Numbered from the stretch's first letter, positions 1-11,900 are shown. The stretch is DNA of 51,302 nucleotides from Gamarada debralockiae (GCA_002803225.1 NXFV01000558.1:1-51302); one strand, 5' to 3'. Numbers and translations are program-made. The notes: a model not told the origin generated them from the letters alone.

Positions 1-418
1 AAGTACTTTTATAATAATACTTTCTACTTTAAGAATAAAGGAAAATCTTTTAAATTTACTTTTAACTTAAAGATTATTAATAATAATAAGGAAGATAATA
101 ATAAGCTCTTTAATTTATCTTTAACTTTTACTAGTAAAGGCAAAGGAAAAGCTTTTATTATTATAACTAAGACTTCTCTTAATAATAAACTTAATGATTT
201 TAAGGCTATTTTCCTTAAGGCTTCTAAAGATATCTTTTAAGACTATAAGTCAAAAAACGATAGTTCGGACAAGGGTATTAGAATTTAATAGTATAGGAGT
301 CTTTTATATATAAATTAGTTCTTTTCCTTTTCTTTTAATAGTATTGTTTTTATAGTACTTAAGGGCAAGTATAAATATAAGGGGGGTCGAATATAATAGG
401 GAAATATATCTAGAAAGT
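1..418. repeat. AT-rich RIP-decayed sequence left of the LTR element
   Basis: This stretch is extremely A+T-rich. The first 120 bases contain no CA or TG dinucleotide while TA is abundant, which is the classic product of RIP (C to T at CpA on either strand). The first ~240 bases stay open in + frame 1 and are lysine/asparagine-rich, but there is no ATG and the composition explains the openness, so no gene is called. It lies outside the proposed left LTR and is probably another old repeat copy. No family was recognised. Confidence 0.6.
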
Positions 419-530
419 TATTATTACCTTGCTTTTTAGGTTTTTAGTAGGTCTTATAATTATAAAAACCTTGCTTAGCTAGTTTTATTATATATTAGTA
501 AAAGATAAATAGCCTTTATAGCTAGAGTAG
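419..530 (-). repeat. Left (3') LTR remnant, heavily RIP-mutated
   Basis: The stretch from 419 aligns by eye with the start of the right LTR (5983 on), with differences that are mostly G to A or C to T. Shared landmarks are a TAATTATA/CAATTGTA palindrome, a following AACCTNGCTTAG word and an AAATAGGCCTT-like word. Past about 530 the alignment is lost by eye. If the LTR has the same 320-bp length as the right copy, it should run to about 740. Confidence 0.5.
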
Positions 531-1699
531 TACTTAAATAATATTATAATTATATATCTTGTTTTTCGTATATATTCTATAGTATATTCGAGTACTACAA
601 CCTTTGTTTTATATTATTAGTTTTCGTTTTGGTTTTATCCCTTACTAAGAGTATGTACAATATATAGCGCAATCGGGAAGTGCTTATACTTGTATTTCTT
701 CCCTCTATAATATACTGTTGTATTGCCTAGTAGTTAATCCTCTTATTAGCTATAGTAAGAGCCTTATAGGCTTCCTAATCAAATAATACACGAGCCTAGT
801 AACTATAGTTGAGTTCGAAGGGAGATATACTAATACTATTATATAGTAGAGTAAGCTGTATATAGTCTATTATAGGTAGCAAGTCTAACTAGTTATTTTA
901 ATAGTAGTTAATAAAGGGCTAGAGCCTTTAGTCGAGATACTAGTTTATAATCTTTGTCTAGCTGTCTGTTTATAGGTAATAGGCTATAGAGAGCTTAACC
1001 TTGATTCCTAGGATAGTATAGAACTTATCTTAGAACTATAAGATAAACTGTAGACCCTTGTCTAAAACTATAAATTCTAGGAGACTATACTATTAGTATA
1101 TATATGTTATATACAACTAAGCTATGTCCTTAATAGTAATATTCTTATAGTAAGGAATATAGACCGATTGTTTACTGAGTCTATTAATTACTATATATAC
1201 TATATTATAACTATACTTGTTCTTAGGGAATAATTTGAAATTATAGGTAATATATTACTAGGGTTAGTTAGGTATTAAGAGCGGGTGCAAAAAGCTATAC
1301 TTCTTATTACGTAGGGGTAAGGCTCTCTTATAAGTTTAGTAATCGGCTATAAACTACTCGACCTAGGCTCTTATACTCTTTTAGTAGTACTCCTGAGCAA
1401 GGAGAGCTAGTGTCTTATTCCTACCTAGGTAAGCCGTAAATACCTGGCTATAGGCTTCTGCTATAAGCTTTGTCCTTAGGTTATCTATATCAGGGACTAC
1501 TAGTTAGCCCTTGTAAAGTAACAGGCTGTCCTTATCTTCCTAGCCTACTTATCCTTATACTAAGTAATTAGTCTTGCTTTCTAGCTCCCAGCAGGAGTAG
1601 TTAGCTTATAAAATCTAATCTACTAGCCCTAATAGGGCGTCTAGGGTAGAGATCTGTAGGTTAGTCCTGACTTTCTAATCTAGGCAGTTACTAGGGAGA

Positions 1700-2940
1700 A
1701 AAGTCTAGGTCCTTTCTTTCTCCTTAACTAGGTCACTAGCCTTAATATCACTATCTCGCCAAGTTAGTACATCAGCCTTAGTGTTTTACTTTCTGGGGCA
1801 GTAGGTAATAATAAAGAAGAAGTCAGCTAGTATCTTTGCCTAGTATACTTATTATAAGTTCAAAATCTTCGAGCTTATAAAGTATTCTAAGGAGTAGTAG
1901 TTAGTTAGGACCTTAATAGCTGTAGTAGTACCCGATAACTCCGCGCGCTACTGTCCTAGAGCATAGACTATAGTAAGCATTTCCTTATTATAAATCAGGT
2001 AGTTTAGCTCCGTAGAGGCTATAGTCTTAGAGAAGTAACTAACTAAGTACTACTCGTTATCCGGGTAAAGCTAAGAAAGGACTATAGCTACTACTCTATC
2101 TAAAGTATTAGTTTCGAGTATATATTCTAATATAGGGTTATAGTAGTAAAGGATAGGGGCGGAATAAAGTCTGTTCTTTAGCTCCTTAAAGGAGGTCTTA
2201 TATCCCTTGTCAAAATCAAATACAAAGTCTTACCTAGTCAAGTAATTTAAGGGCTTAACTATCCTGCTATAATTGCAAATAAAACGCTAGTAGAAGTTAT
2301 AAAATCTAAGAAAAGACTATATACCCTTGACTATAGTTAGGGGTTACTAGTTTTAGACCATAGAGACCTTTTCTTAGTTGATAGACATACTATTTGTATT
2401 AATAATAAAGCTAAGATAGTATGTACTTTAGACAGAGAACTTGTACTTCTTGATATTTACTTATAGGCCTACTTCCTTAAGTCTTTAAAGTACTTTCTGG
2501 ATATAAGCCTTATATTCTAGTACGTTCTTAGAGTAGATTAGAATATTATTTAAGTAAGTAGTATAGAAGTCGTCTAAGTAGTCGAAAAGTATATTATTTA
2601 TATAGTACTAGTAAGTTGAGAGACTATTGGTTAGGCTAAATAAAAGAACCTTATACTTATATAAACTATATTACGTTCTAAAGATAGTAAGCTTTTTAAA
2701 GTTAGAGTAGATACAGATACAGTAAAAAGCCTAACGAATATCCAACTTAGTAAAGATCTTGGCCTTACTTAGGCAGGCTAGTGTTTTATTAACTAAGGGG
2801 AGTAGGTATTAGTCCTTTTGGGTAATTACATTTAACTTGCGGAAGTCGATATAAAAGTATAGTCCGCCTCCTAGCTTCTTAATAAATAGGACCGGCGCAG
2901 CGAAAGGGGCCTAGCTTGCCTTAATAAAGCCTTTGCTTAG
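1700..2940 (-). pseudogene. pol remnant: reverse transcriptase and RNase H of the gypsy element
   Basis: Minus-strand translation from about 2940 gives a Ty3/gypsy RT block reading [11 protein letters not shown], then FRKLN-VIT, then KIFTKLDI. Near 2580-2560 the catalytic YLDD is followed by NNILIYSKN. From about 2230 an RNase H-like block reads ETN-LD-VVA and YFSKTIASTELNY. Near 1790 an integrase-proximal NTKADVLT motif appears. Many TAG/TAA stops interrupt the frame; most map to positions where the family has Gln or Trp codons, matching RIP. Non-functional. Confidence 0.85.
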
Positions 2941-4699
2941 ATTGTTAACTAGGTACTACTTTAAGATCTTGAGCTCCTCTACTAACTAGCTATAGAGTAG
3001 GCTGAACCTTAAGGTATTATTACCCGTGAGCTCAATCTTATAGTCGTACAAGCAATATAAGGACAAGGTATTTAATACGGCCTTAGAAAACACGTCCTAA
3101 TAGTCTTAGTAAGTCTCTAGAAGCGTACGCTATACCTGCTCTTTATTAGTCTCCTCCTCTAACAATAGCTTAGTAATATTAGGAACCGTTTCTTCTAGCT
3201 CCTTTAGTTCGATTAGCTAGTCCAATTCGTATAAGCTAGTCCTAAAAATAACGTTCTCTTTATAATAGAAGTTAAGTTTAAATCTAAGCGCCGAGATATA
3301 AGTAATACTAAAGAGTAGATCTCCCTTAGTCCATTATTCTTAATTTCCTAGGCCTAGCCTAGGAAATCGCAAGCTAGGGAAAGTAAGTAGTCCCTAAGAG
3401 CAGAGACTATAAAGCGTATTATTTATAGCTTTATATATATCCCTTTAGTCCTATATCTATTATTTGTTAGTTATAGTCTAGGGGTCTATTAATTCCGCTA
3501 GCTCTTCGCTTTTATAACCTAAATCTAGGCTAACTAGCCTAACTAGGAGTTCGGGGAGGTCTAAAAGGAATACTTCTAGAGTTTCCTCTAAAAATATCAG
3601 TTTTAGATAGTCTTTAACTATAGGTACTAGGGGGTATAGCACAAATATTAAGCTAGGCTTAATATTTTCTTTTAGCTTATTAATAGTATAAAGTACTATA
3701 CTATCTTTCTTAGCGCTACGTCTATCTTTAATATCTATAAAGGACTACTAGTAATAAATATTGTTCTAGTACTATAGATCTAACTATTACTATCTTAAGG
3801 AGTCACATAGGACTATAATTTCTTAACTAAAATATAGTATTAGTAGGTATAGTAAGGGCTAGAGAAGCCTTTGTTTCTATAAGTCTAAATAGATATTAAA
3901 ATAAGAGAACTATTTCTGTCCGATAATTATATTATAGCTACCTATATTAATTATAAGGAAGGGGGCTAAGAGCTAGTATCGTCTGTCGATTAATAAGTTC
4001 AAAAATAAGGCCTAAGTAATAAAAGAGCTAGTCTTTCTATTAAAGCCTTTAAGTAGAATTTCCTTATTTAATAAAGTAATATTTGCTCTAAGACAAGAAG
4101 ATAAAGTAATTACAAAACAAATATAAATAAAAAGAAAGCTATTTACTCTTATGTTATATAAAGCTTAAGTAATAATGCCTATTCTATTCAAAGAGAGTAT
4201 ATATAGCGTAGTGAAGCTATTACTACTAACTAACTAACTTAAATCGATTAACGATTAGTTGAATATATACCCTAGGGCAGAGCCTTTGCCTAAGGGTTTT
4301 CGTTTCTTAACTCTTCAAAATCCTCCTTAATCTCTTTAAACCTATTCTCTTTATTAATCTCAAGAACTTATATACTAGGCTTTTTTAGCTTAGCGTAATC
4401 AATCCTTAAGTAACTAAACTTACTATAATTAAAGTATAAGCTACTATTACTCTTAAACTACCTCTAGGGGTTAATGTAAAAAGGCTTGCTAATAGTAGTA
4501 TACAACGTTTGAGCAAGAGCGGCTAGTAGAGTCGTCTCTAGGGCTATTAACTGCCAGGATACTAGGAGTATACTAGGCCTAGCTAAGGTAAAGCTAGTTA
4601 TAAGAGTCTAGCTAGTCTTAGTAGTCTTAGACAAGGCTTTCCTAGTCCAGTAGGCAGGTTAGTACCTTACTGCGATTCTGTATAGGCCCTAGTCCAATA

Positions 4700-5570
4700 T
4701 AGTATACTACTTAGCAATTGACTAATAGTCTTTAAAGCTGTATAATATAGGGAGAAGAGCAGTCTCGAGTTCCTAGGTCAGTTTCTATAGGAGGTCCTTC
4801 TTTATTTCTGACCAGGGAATATAGAACTCTAAGAAGAGCTGTCCCTAGTATATTTATAAGTCTAAGTAAGCTAACTAAGTATTTTCCTCTTCCTTAAAGT
4901 CTTAATAAATCTTTGATAAAGTCTAGATTATCTTCTCTAGTTATTAGTATTGCTCCTTAGAGGTTCTTTTCTAGCGAGAGAGTAAGTATTACTTAGTATT
5001 TCCAATAGTATAGTTATAGATATATATATACTTTGATTTATTATCTTCGAAGTAGTTATAGTTAACTATAAACTTATTAAGAATACTTATATACTATTAG
5101 TCGAATATAGGACTAACTTTATCTCGCAAGGGGTTAAGATTATCTAACTTCTTAGTCTTATAACTCTTATGACCTATACCTATAAATACTAGGGGGTCGT
5201 CTTCTTAGTCTGCACTAGAGTCTCCTTAGTTGTCTATGTCCTTAGGTATAAGTATCTTGGAATAGCGCTAGCGAACTATACGTAAGCGAGACCTTGATTA
5301 AGTATCCTGTAGAGGAGGCATAGACCTAGCTTGTTAGAGTTTGTCTTGGAAATAAGCTTGCTAATCCTTTACCTCTTAAAGTTCCTAGAGTATTCTAGCG
5401 GCCTAGAGTAGTAAAGTATCTAAGTCTTCCTTAGCTTTACCTTTGCTCTTAGGCTTGGGTTTAGCTTGGGGAGTAGGTCTATTATTTCTGGAAAACGCTA
5501 TAAGGGGAAATTAGCTTATATTCGTATATCTAGAAGGTCTAGGTTCGAAGGAACTATAAGAAAGGGGCAT
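4700..5570 (-). pseudogene. gag remnant of the gypsy element
   Basis: The minus-strand frame opens with ATG at 5570 and gives an N-terminal stretch with a Pro/Lys-rich block (TPQAKPKPKSKGKAKE near 5480-5430), typical of retroelement Gag. In-frame stops follow. The position, just downstream of the 5' LTR and upstream of pol on the same strand, fits gag. No CCHC zinc knuckle could be read, so the lower boundary is only a guess. Confidence 0.5.
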
Positions 5571-5982
5571 ATTAACTATAATACTTAAATCTAGCTTCTT
5601 TAGAGGTATTATAAGAAGGTTTTTAATATTATAACGTTATATCTAGGGGTATTATAGTTTTAGTCTCTTCTTTGCAAGAAAGTAAAGAACTAGTCTTCTA
5701 GTACTTTAATACTATAGTAATAGGTCCGATTTCGTAGCTTTTTTAAGTTAGTAATAACTTTAGTTTAGTAGGATATTCTAATTCTATCTCTAGAGAGAAA
5801 GGGTAAGCTTAGTTTAATATTACAGCACTATATAAAGGCCTTAAGAAGAGTATAATAGGATTATACTAAGACTAGAGAAAACTAAGCTAAGGAGAGAAGG
5901 AGAGCTCTAGAGAGAGCTCGAGCTAATATATAAGAGCTATACTAAGCTACGCTAGATAAGTACGAAGGTCTGGGAGGAAAGT

Positions 5983-6302
5983 TGTTGTGGCCTTGTTTCT
6001 CAGGTTTAGGTGGGTCTTACAATTGTAAGAACCTCGCTTAGATCACGTGATGGCCAGCGCCGTCACAAATAGGCCTTACTTATCTTTTACTTCTGATTCT
6101 TGCCTTTATATACTAGCTATACTGCTGCTGACTCTGCAACTGACTGTACACTAACTACTACTAACTAATCGCTGACTATCCCTGACTGTGCAGATATATT
6201 GAGCCTAGCTCAAGTAATAGTTACTATGTGAAATCGCCTGTGAAATCGCCCGTGAAATCGCCCGTGTACCTTTGGGGGCTAGGCTCTTGTTATAATTATA
6301 CA
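5983..6302 (-). repeat. Right (5') LTR, essentially free of RIP
   Basis: A 320-bp segment beginning TGTTGTGG and ending TTATACA on the + strand, so TG...CA on both strands. It holds an inner palindrome (CTTACAATTGTAAG), a GATCACGTGAT palindrome and three tandem copies of a GTGAAATCGCC unit near 6228-6265. Unlike both flanks it is rich in CA and TG. The bases outside both ends include AAGT (5979-5982 and 6303-6306). It may be the 5' LTR of the element to its left, or a younger solo LTR inserted beside an older RIP-damaged copy. Confidence 0.7.
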
Positions 6303-7100
6303 AAGTAATTAACTTCTTTGCCTTTAATTTCATTTAATAATACTTATTTAAGACGATAAGCTTGCCAATAGCTAATAGTATTACTAAATCGTACGCACTT
6401 ATTAGACTAAATTTAAGCTAATATTAAGGTTCTATTATCGATAAGAGAAGCTTAGTAATAGTCTTTTAAAAACTATAGGGAAGATAACTACTTATTCTTA
6501 TAGTGATTAGTAAGGCTACAAGAATAAGGAATAAGAATAGTAATAATAATGCCTTTCTTCTTGAGCAAAGAAGCTCGAATTCTAAATTTATAAGTAGGGT
6601 CTTTACAAATAATAATATAAGGGGAATAGTCTAATTAATAGACCTTATAAGACTCTCCTTTATTAAGTATATAACAATAGATTACCTCACGGGCGTCTTC
6701 TATAGTTAGAAACTAATCACTAATAGTAAGTATAATATTAATAGTAAAGGTATTTTATCTTATAGCTTCAAAATTAGTATATAGAAGGCTAGGGCAGTAA
6801 AAGAGCAGTATAGATATTCAAGGTATTATACGGGTCATTAAAATTAATTTGGGTATTATATGAGTCATAAAAAATATTTTGGGTATTATGCGAGTCATTT
6901 GCCGTATAATTAAATTTGTAATAATTTTTTTAAAAAAAAATTAAATTAAAATTAAAATTAATTATATTATATTATAAAAATTTAAAAAAAAATTTAAAAA
7001 AAAATACAAAGGAAAAATTTTTTTTATTTAATTATTTAAAATTAAAGAAAGATAGAAGAAGAGAAAGAAAACAATATTTTATAAGAAAAGTGCTATAAGA
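6303..7100. repeat. AT-rich, RIP-like low-complexity tract
   Basis: Sequence with many TA steps and long A and T runs (6905-7040 is almost only A and T). No reading frame or transposon motif was recognised. It is probably old repeat DNA between the LTR and the first gene remnant. Confidence 0.6.
6822..6898 (+). repeat. Three short direct repeats (GGTATTATNNGNGTCAT)
   Basis: The word GGTATTATACGGGTCAT and close variants occur at 6822-6838, 6851-6867 and 6881-6897, spaced by about 30 bp and separated by AT-rich linkers. The third is followed by TTGCCGTATAA, a partial inverse of the word. The arrangement resembles subterminal repeats of a DNA transposon, but no transposase or inverted terminal repeat was found. 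Confidence 0.5.
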
Positions 7101-7819
7101 TATTAAAGCTTATTCTGCTGCTCCTTACCGCCCTTTTATCACGCTAGTATGTGATGACACGCGCGACTGTGCAAACTATAATAGTAATTTCGAAGTTGCG
7201 GTGTAGCGCAAATAGACAAAGTAGAACGCTAAAGAGAGATTAAAAGTATAAAGATACGAAATGGTTAATAGAAGCGGCTGCCAAAAAGCTTGATATACTT
7301 TTAAAGGATGAAGTAAGCATTCCTTTTGATGTCTGTGTAAATAATCATAGATAAGAGCCAGACCGTCCAGTGGAGGAGGTTGCTAGCCACCGCACAGTGA
7401 TGAAGTGAAATGCGCCTGCCGGATACACTAAAGCGCACTGACGCCAAAGCTGGGCCTGCTGGAGTAGCAGTCCTATGGTGGACAGCTGGAACCGAGTATG
7501 AATAAATTAGTCAATCATAACACCTCGAAGGGTGACGATGAACTTCCATTCATTTCCACACATCCCCCTTTCTTTCCCCATCATGCCCTGAGAACCCCCT
7601 CCCTTACCATCGCCATCTCATGCCTGTGGTATTGACTGAGGTTCCGCCACCTCTGTAGTCAATTCCCTGATGTCCAAACCGCTCCGTGATCACTTCCTGA
7701 ATCGACGGGTGCCTTCCACTCCGTAACGCTCGCAAGTCTGCCGGTGAATTTGGGTGGGGGGAATTTTTTTTAATTTTTTTTTTTTTTTTTGTTTGTTTGG
7801 TGTTGTTTTTGGGGGAGGG
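7101..7819. other. No gene recognised: transition out of RIP-affected DNA
   Basis: Base composition returns to normal here. No convincing frame was found. The stretch at 7760-7820 has long T and G homopolymer runs. Parts could be decayed sequence of the transporter fragment that follows, but no family motif is readable. Confidence 0.4.
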
Positions 7820-8300
7820 GACGTCACCTTGGGCTACGGACCTGAGCCATCCTCCCGCTCCGCCTCCACTGCTCTCTGCTCTGGGGCCACTAAAGAACAG
7901 GTCGAAGAGAAGGGAATTCGACTGGCTTACTGGCTCATCAACTCGTATGCTGTCACCGTGAGTCTTTCAAATTTTGTTCTCCAATTCCCACGTACTGAAA
8001 ATATAGCAGTGGCCATTCTGTCTCACCATCATCGGTCAGAATATTTCTGGTCATACAAAGCGCGCTATGACCAACATCATGCTCTTCATGATCTTCGCCG
8101 CTGCAGACATCGGAGGTCCCTTCTTCCTCCGCTCCCAAGATAATCTAAAGTACGTTCTCGCCATCACGATCATCCTTGTCTGCTTCTATGCTGCACTCCT
8201 TTGGGGTATTGGACTTCGGGTGTATATGATCATGGAGAATAGGAAGCGAGACAGGGAGTTTGGAGAACTTCAGACGCAGAGGAGAAGATTGAGGGGATAA
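7820..8300 (+). pseudogene. C-terminal fragment of a Dal5/ACS-type MFS transporter
   Basis: Joining 7820-7957 to 8010-8300 across a 52-bp GTGAGT...GCAG intron gives a C-terminal piece typical of the anion:cation symporter (Dal5, vitamin/allantoate) branch of the MFS. A RLAYWLINSYAV helix is followed by NISGHTKRAMTNIMLF and a final transmembrane helix. The NxxGHTKR loop and following helix are family hallmarks. A full protein has ~500 residues and 12 helices; only about the last 3 are here. The DNA upstream is homopolymer-rich and lacks the missing helices, so this is a 5'-truncated remnant, not an active permease. Confidence 0.7.
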
Positions 8301-8571
8301 GATTCGGTATGCATCACTAAATGTTCAGGCAGCTACACCCTGAATATAGTGTATCGAATACACCGCTTCAAAAAGTGAGGCTTCTCGTTACAGAATCCTC
8401 TCATGGACGAAAAGATATATCTAGACAGTCAGCCTTGCTGTTCTTTTTATTGTTTTCTGAGCGTTTTGTCAGTCAAATCTGACAATAACTTCACTGCTGT
8501 AGAGGTTACAGAATCTGTAAGATTTTACATGTGAACTTACCACATGGCAACGATTCCAAGTACTCAATATG

Positions 8572-10314
8572 TTAAGCCTCTACATGTTCACAATGGCCCA
8601 GATGCTCCTCATGCATAGAGTTGCTCCCCAGAAAATACTCCTGCTGTTGTGTGCTATCTGTGACCAGAGACCCTCTTTTGGCAAGTGCCGTCAACGCTGT
8701 CTTCAAAATGAGACTTTCTCCCTCCATTGCCAAGATTGAAAGCACATGTGCTGCAGCCTAAGTCCTCTCGTTAGCACAGACATTCTCACCATTATGGAAA
8801 GAGATAGGTACCTTCGCATTTACCGTGAGCACTGTAGAGTTTATGTTGTTGTACGTATCGCAAGCTTGATGATAGCAAGGATCCTGTTCAACTCCTGCAC
8901 CAGTAAACAGACCTCCCACCGGCTTTCCCAGAACATCCATAAAGCTAGCATAATCGCTACCACGATTGAGTGGCAGTGGTGTGACTTCAATTCCCTTGCT
9001 TGTAAGATCATCGACAAACAATCTTTCAATCACATCGGAGCCGGGTGCTCCTGGGAGGCCGTGTGTACTCCCGTCACCATCAAAAACTCCATAGAAGCCT
9101 TTAGCAACCATGTCAAAGTTAAGGTATGCTAGGATTTGAGAAGCTGCCGTCTCGTTTATGGTTGAAGTGTAGTAGTTTGATCCAGCCATGAAGTTTTCTT
9201 CAGCACCCCACCAAGCAAACCGTATCTTATTTTTGACTTCATATTTCTGGAGAGCCATGAAAAGTTCCAGGATCAAGGATGCTCCCGATCCTGCAATATG
9301 GTCAACATCAATTGATTTGAGCAAAAGGCCTCTTACCATCATCGTTGATGCCGGGACCTGCCAGAACACTGTCCAGATGAGCACCGAGCTCGTGAAGCGT
9401 TAGCTAGAGGAGCAGTAAAAGTAAAAGACCTCTTACCATAATAACATTGTTGGGATCGCCGCTGTTAGTCTCGGCAAAAAGATTTTGAGAGACCCTGTCT
9501 TCAATTAATTGGGTTTGTTGAAAATATGCTGTGATTGACTCTCCGGATAGTAAGCGATCTCTCAATGACCATCCGTCTGCTTGATCAATGAATCCGCTAG
9601 GCACGAATCCGTCTGGATCTGGTGCAGTAAGAGTGCCATATGTGATATGATCAGGTACGTAGTTATAGATGATAACCGCTGCAGCCCCGCTGGCAGCAGC
9701 GGGCCTCAGCCGTCCTGCTAGGGTTTTGCCTGTTGGACAGGCACCACGCTCGACGAGCACGATCTTATTCTTGACATCATATTCATTGTAGCCCTCCACA
9801 GTGCAGCCAGCATCTCCGGTGGGTCCCAATACCAAATGTGACGTTATTCCCTCAGGAGAGGTTGAGGGTGAATAACTGAGACCGTGGACGAAGTAACTTT
9901 CTCCATTAGCTTTAAAGAAGATCGATTCGACTTTGTTGAAAAGAGACGTAAAGTTTTGTGTCCATGAACTAGATGTATCTGTGAACTGATCCAGTTTGGA
10001 GCCGATGTATTCAAGGGAGGCGTCGAAACCGGGGTAGCCGAAAGCTCTATGTCCTCCATTTGCTTGAGCTATACTATCCAATTCAGCCAAATGAGTCATT
10101 AAGCTATTCATGTTCAGCTGACACTTCAAGTTCTTACAGCCCCAGGGACTTACCCATCTTCCGTTATGTCTTCTTGAAACGCACTCGAGAATGTGTACTT
10201 TCCAACCTGGTTGTGCCCTCTGTTAGGCCCCTCCTCGTGAAGAGCAGGCTGAACGGCAATAGCAGGAAAAATGAAGAAAATAGCGCTCAGATTGACATTC
10301 CAAGAGAGATACAT
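8572..10314 (-). CDS. Secreted M28 aminopeptidase with PA domain
   Basis: Five exons (10314-10154, 10103-9437, 9388-9337, 9290-8812, 8757-8572) keep one frame and give 514 residues; introns are 46-54 bp, two with CTAAC branch sites. Exon 1 supplies a signal peptide (MYLSWNVNLSAIFF...). A PA domain lies at roughly residues 120-240. The M28 zinc-peptidase domain follows, with ligand/catalytic motifs GAHLDSV, NDDGSG, WWGAEE, NFDMV and YHQACDT, all intact. The product should be an extracellular leucine/aminopeptidase-Y-type enzyme releasing N-terminal residues. Length and order match the family. Reading without the last intron would stop early after ENVCANERT; splicing restores the usual AAAHVL C-terminal helix. 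Confidence 0.9.
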
Positions 10315-11511
10315 CCTGTTCTAGGACAAGTTCTCATTTATTGCTGGTGGTCCAAGACCTTCGAACTGCGGATCTCCAAGACCACGAAATAGAGGCATGG
10401 AGAGAAGGTGATGATGCTGTGTTGGCAGATCTGGAAAACCAGCTTGCTGAGAAAGACGGAGGTACGACAAGAGGGCACCGAGAGTTGCATTTCTCGAATC
10501 CATACTCACAAGTAGCCCCATCTATTCCATACAACATCTCGGTCAGAAGGCGAACTATCAAGGAATACAAGGTTTCTCATGCAGGGTGGCGAAACGCGCT
10601 CACCGTGACGGCCTGCAACTATGGGACACACTCCTGACTCAATTGCCACAAGCGAACACTTGTCTCCTGCGGGGTTCGGATCATGCTAGCTTTGATTCGG
10701 ACTCTGATAGTCGCTGACCTGGGAGGGGCCTGCAACAAATGGTACGAAGGGCGGGCCATCTTCGGGCCACGATCGGGAGCACCAGACATGAACCCTGAAA
10801 TGCGGAAACAACTGTTGCCGTCCACCGATGAATCCGTCAGCCCATGAACAATTCTTATAGTCCTTCACCACCACTCTTAAATTTTCTAAGCTGTTTGACC
10901 TTAGATCTATTAAATATGAGCTTTTTAGATATAAACTCGGATTTTTAAAAAGTTGTGCTTATTATGTTGAGTTTCTAGATTTTCACCGATTAAGTACTTA
11001 GTTTTTGAGTTGTGTATAACTTAATAAATAACAACTTTTTAAATAAACTTGTAGTTTATAAATGTTAGAGATTTAAGTCTAGTTTACATCGATATTATAT
11101 ATAGTAGTTTCTATATTGTGGTTGTTGAGATATATAGAGATTCTATCGACCGCGGATTTTTATTTTCCGGCTAACAAAAACTTAAGCTAGATAAAACGCT
11201 GCGAAAATTCATAGGCTAACTAGTCCATTCATGAACTTTAAAAATTCATGGGCTAACGGGAACACAACAAATGCAAGGGTAGGTCCATGGCCGTCATCGA
11301 TCATGCGTCATGCTTGAGATTTCAAAGTTTAAAGTGTATCTGCCGAATTGGACCAAATGGGGTTTGATTACCATCCCAAAGAGTCAGGTTTGCAATCTTG
11401 ATTCAGTATGCATGAACCTTAGCGGGTCCTTTTGGGGCTTAGAAAGTGCCATTACTTTGGAGAAGTTTAATCTGCCTTTCTGTCCACGATTTTCTATCCA
11501 CTTATGCCTCG
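10315..11511. other. Intergenic region, no gene supported
   Basis: Short frames occur at 10341-10637 (+) and opposite, but they have no recognisable domain and overlap each other. From 10880 to 11150 the DNA is AT-rich. A word AAAATTCATRGGCTAAC is repeated at about 11195 and 11242. This probably holds the aminopeptidase promoter at its left end. Confidence 0.45.
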
Positions 11512-11685
11512 TACTTTCGTACAGGCCCAAACAATCATACCTTTTGTGTCTGGAAGATTCTACTGTAACAGGGGAAACCAGCCAATAGAGTATCAGTATT
11601 TTACTACATTTTACCCTAACAAGTTTAAACAGCTCATAGAAGCACAGACACAAAAGGTGTGATTGTTTGGGTCTGTACGAAAGTA
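11512..11685. mobile_element. MITE with 39-bp terminal inverted repeats and TA target site
   Basis: The arms 11512-11552 and 11645-11685 are reverse complements with only 2 mismatches in 41 positions. Both outer ends are TA, so the element proper is 11514-11683 (170 bp) flanked by a TA target duplication, the signature of Tc1/mariner-type transposition. No coding capacity lies between the arms. The arms begin CTTTCGTACAG and do not resemble the termini of the larger Tc1/mariner element at 19500, so a different transposase would have mobilised it. Confidence 0.8.
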
Positions 11686-11900
11686 TTTTGACTTTGAAAT
11701 ATCTTGCTCACGCCAAGATGTAAGCGTCAAGTTTCGAGTGGCTGTTGGCGAATGCGACGCAGCATCATGTGAACTCGAGATCAATCGAGCCTCGTGAAAG
11801 CTAAAAATTTAAGGGCCTCGTCTAATCTTATAAATGAACCAAAAGCTCTCATAAAGGTGTTCCTGCAATCTCTTTAGTACCCAAGAACATTCAGACAAAT
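11686..11900 (+). promoter_or_regulatory. Upstream region of the Zn2Cys6 regulator
   Basis: About 215 bp between the MITE and the regulator's ATG. A pyrimidine-rich leader with AACATTCAGACAAAT precedes the start. No copy of ACTTTCGGA was found here. The MITE sits close enough to have altered this promoter; that is inference only. Confidence 0.4.

Larger units (their letters stand above)
419..6302 (-). mobile_element. Ty3/gypsy LTR retrotransposon, RIP-inactivated, minus strand
   Basis: About 5.9 kb, a normal length for an ascomycete Ty3/gypsy element. On the minus strand, order is right LTR (5' LTR), gag-like region, reverse transcriptase, RNase H, integrase region, left LTR. Family motifs are readable through many in-frame TAG/TAA stops, as expected when CAG/CAA become TAG/TAA by RIP. 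Possible target duplication is AAGT, at 415-418 and 6303-6306; since AAGT also occurs at 5979-5982, a solo-LTR reading of the right end is possible too. Element identity is firm; the exact left edge is not, because the left LTR is strongly mutated. Confidence 0.82.

Noticed and set aside
1..240. 79-codon open stretch rich in Lys and Asn at the left edge
   Set aside because: No ATG, no recognisable domain, and the base composition (no CA or TG) makes open frames likely by chance.
10341..10637. 98-codon plus frame upstream of the aminopeptidase
   Set aside because: Opposed by minus frames of similar size, no domain, and it lies in the promoter of the aminopeptidase.
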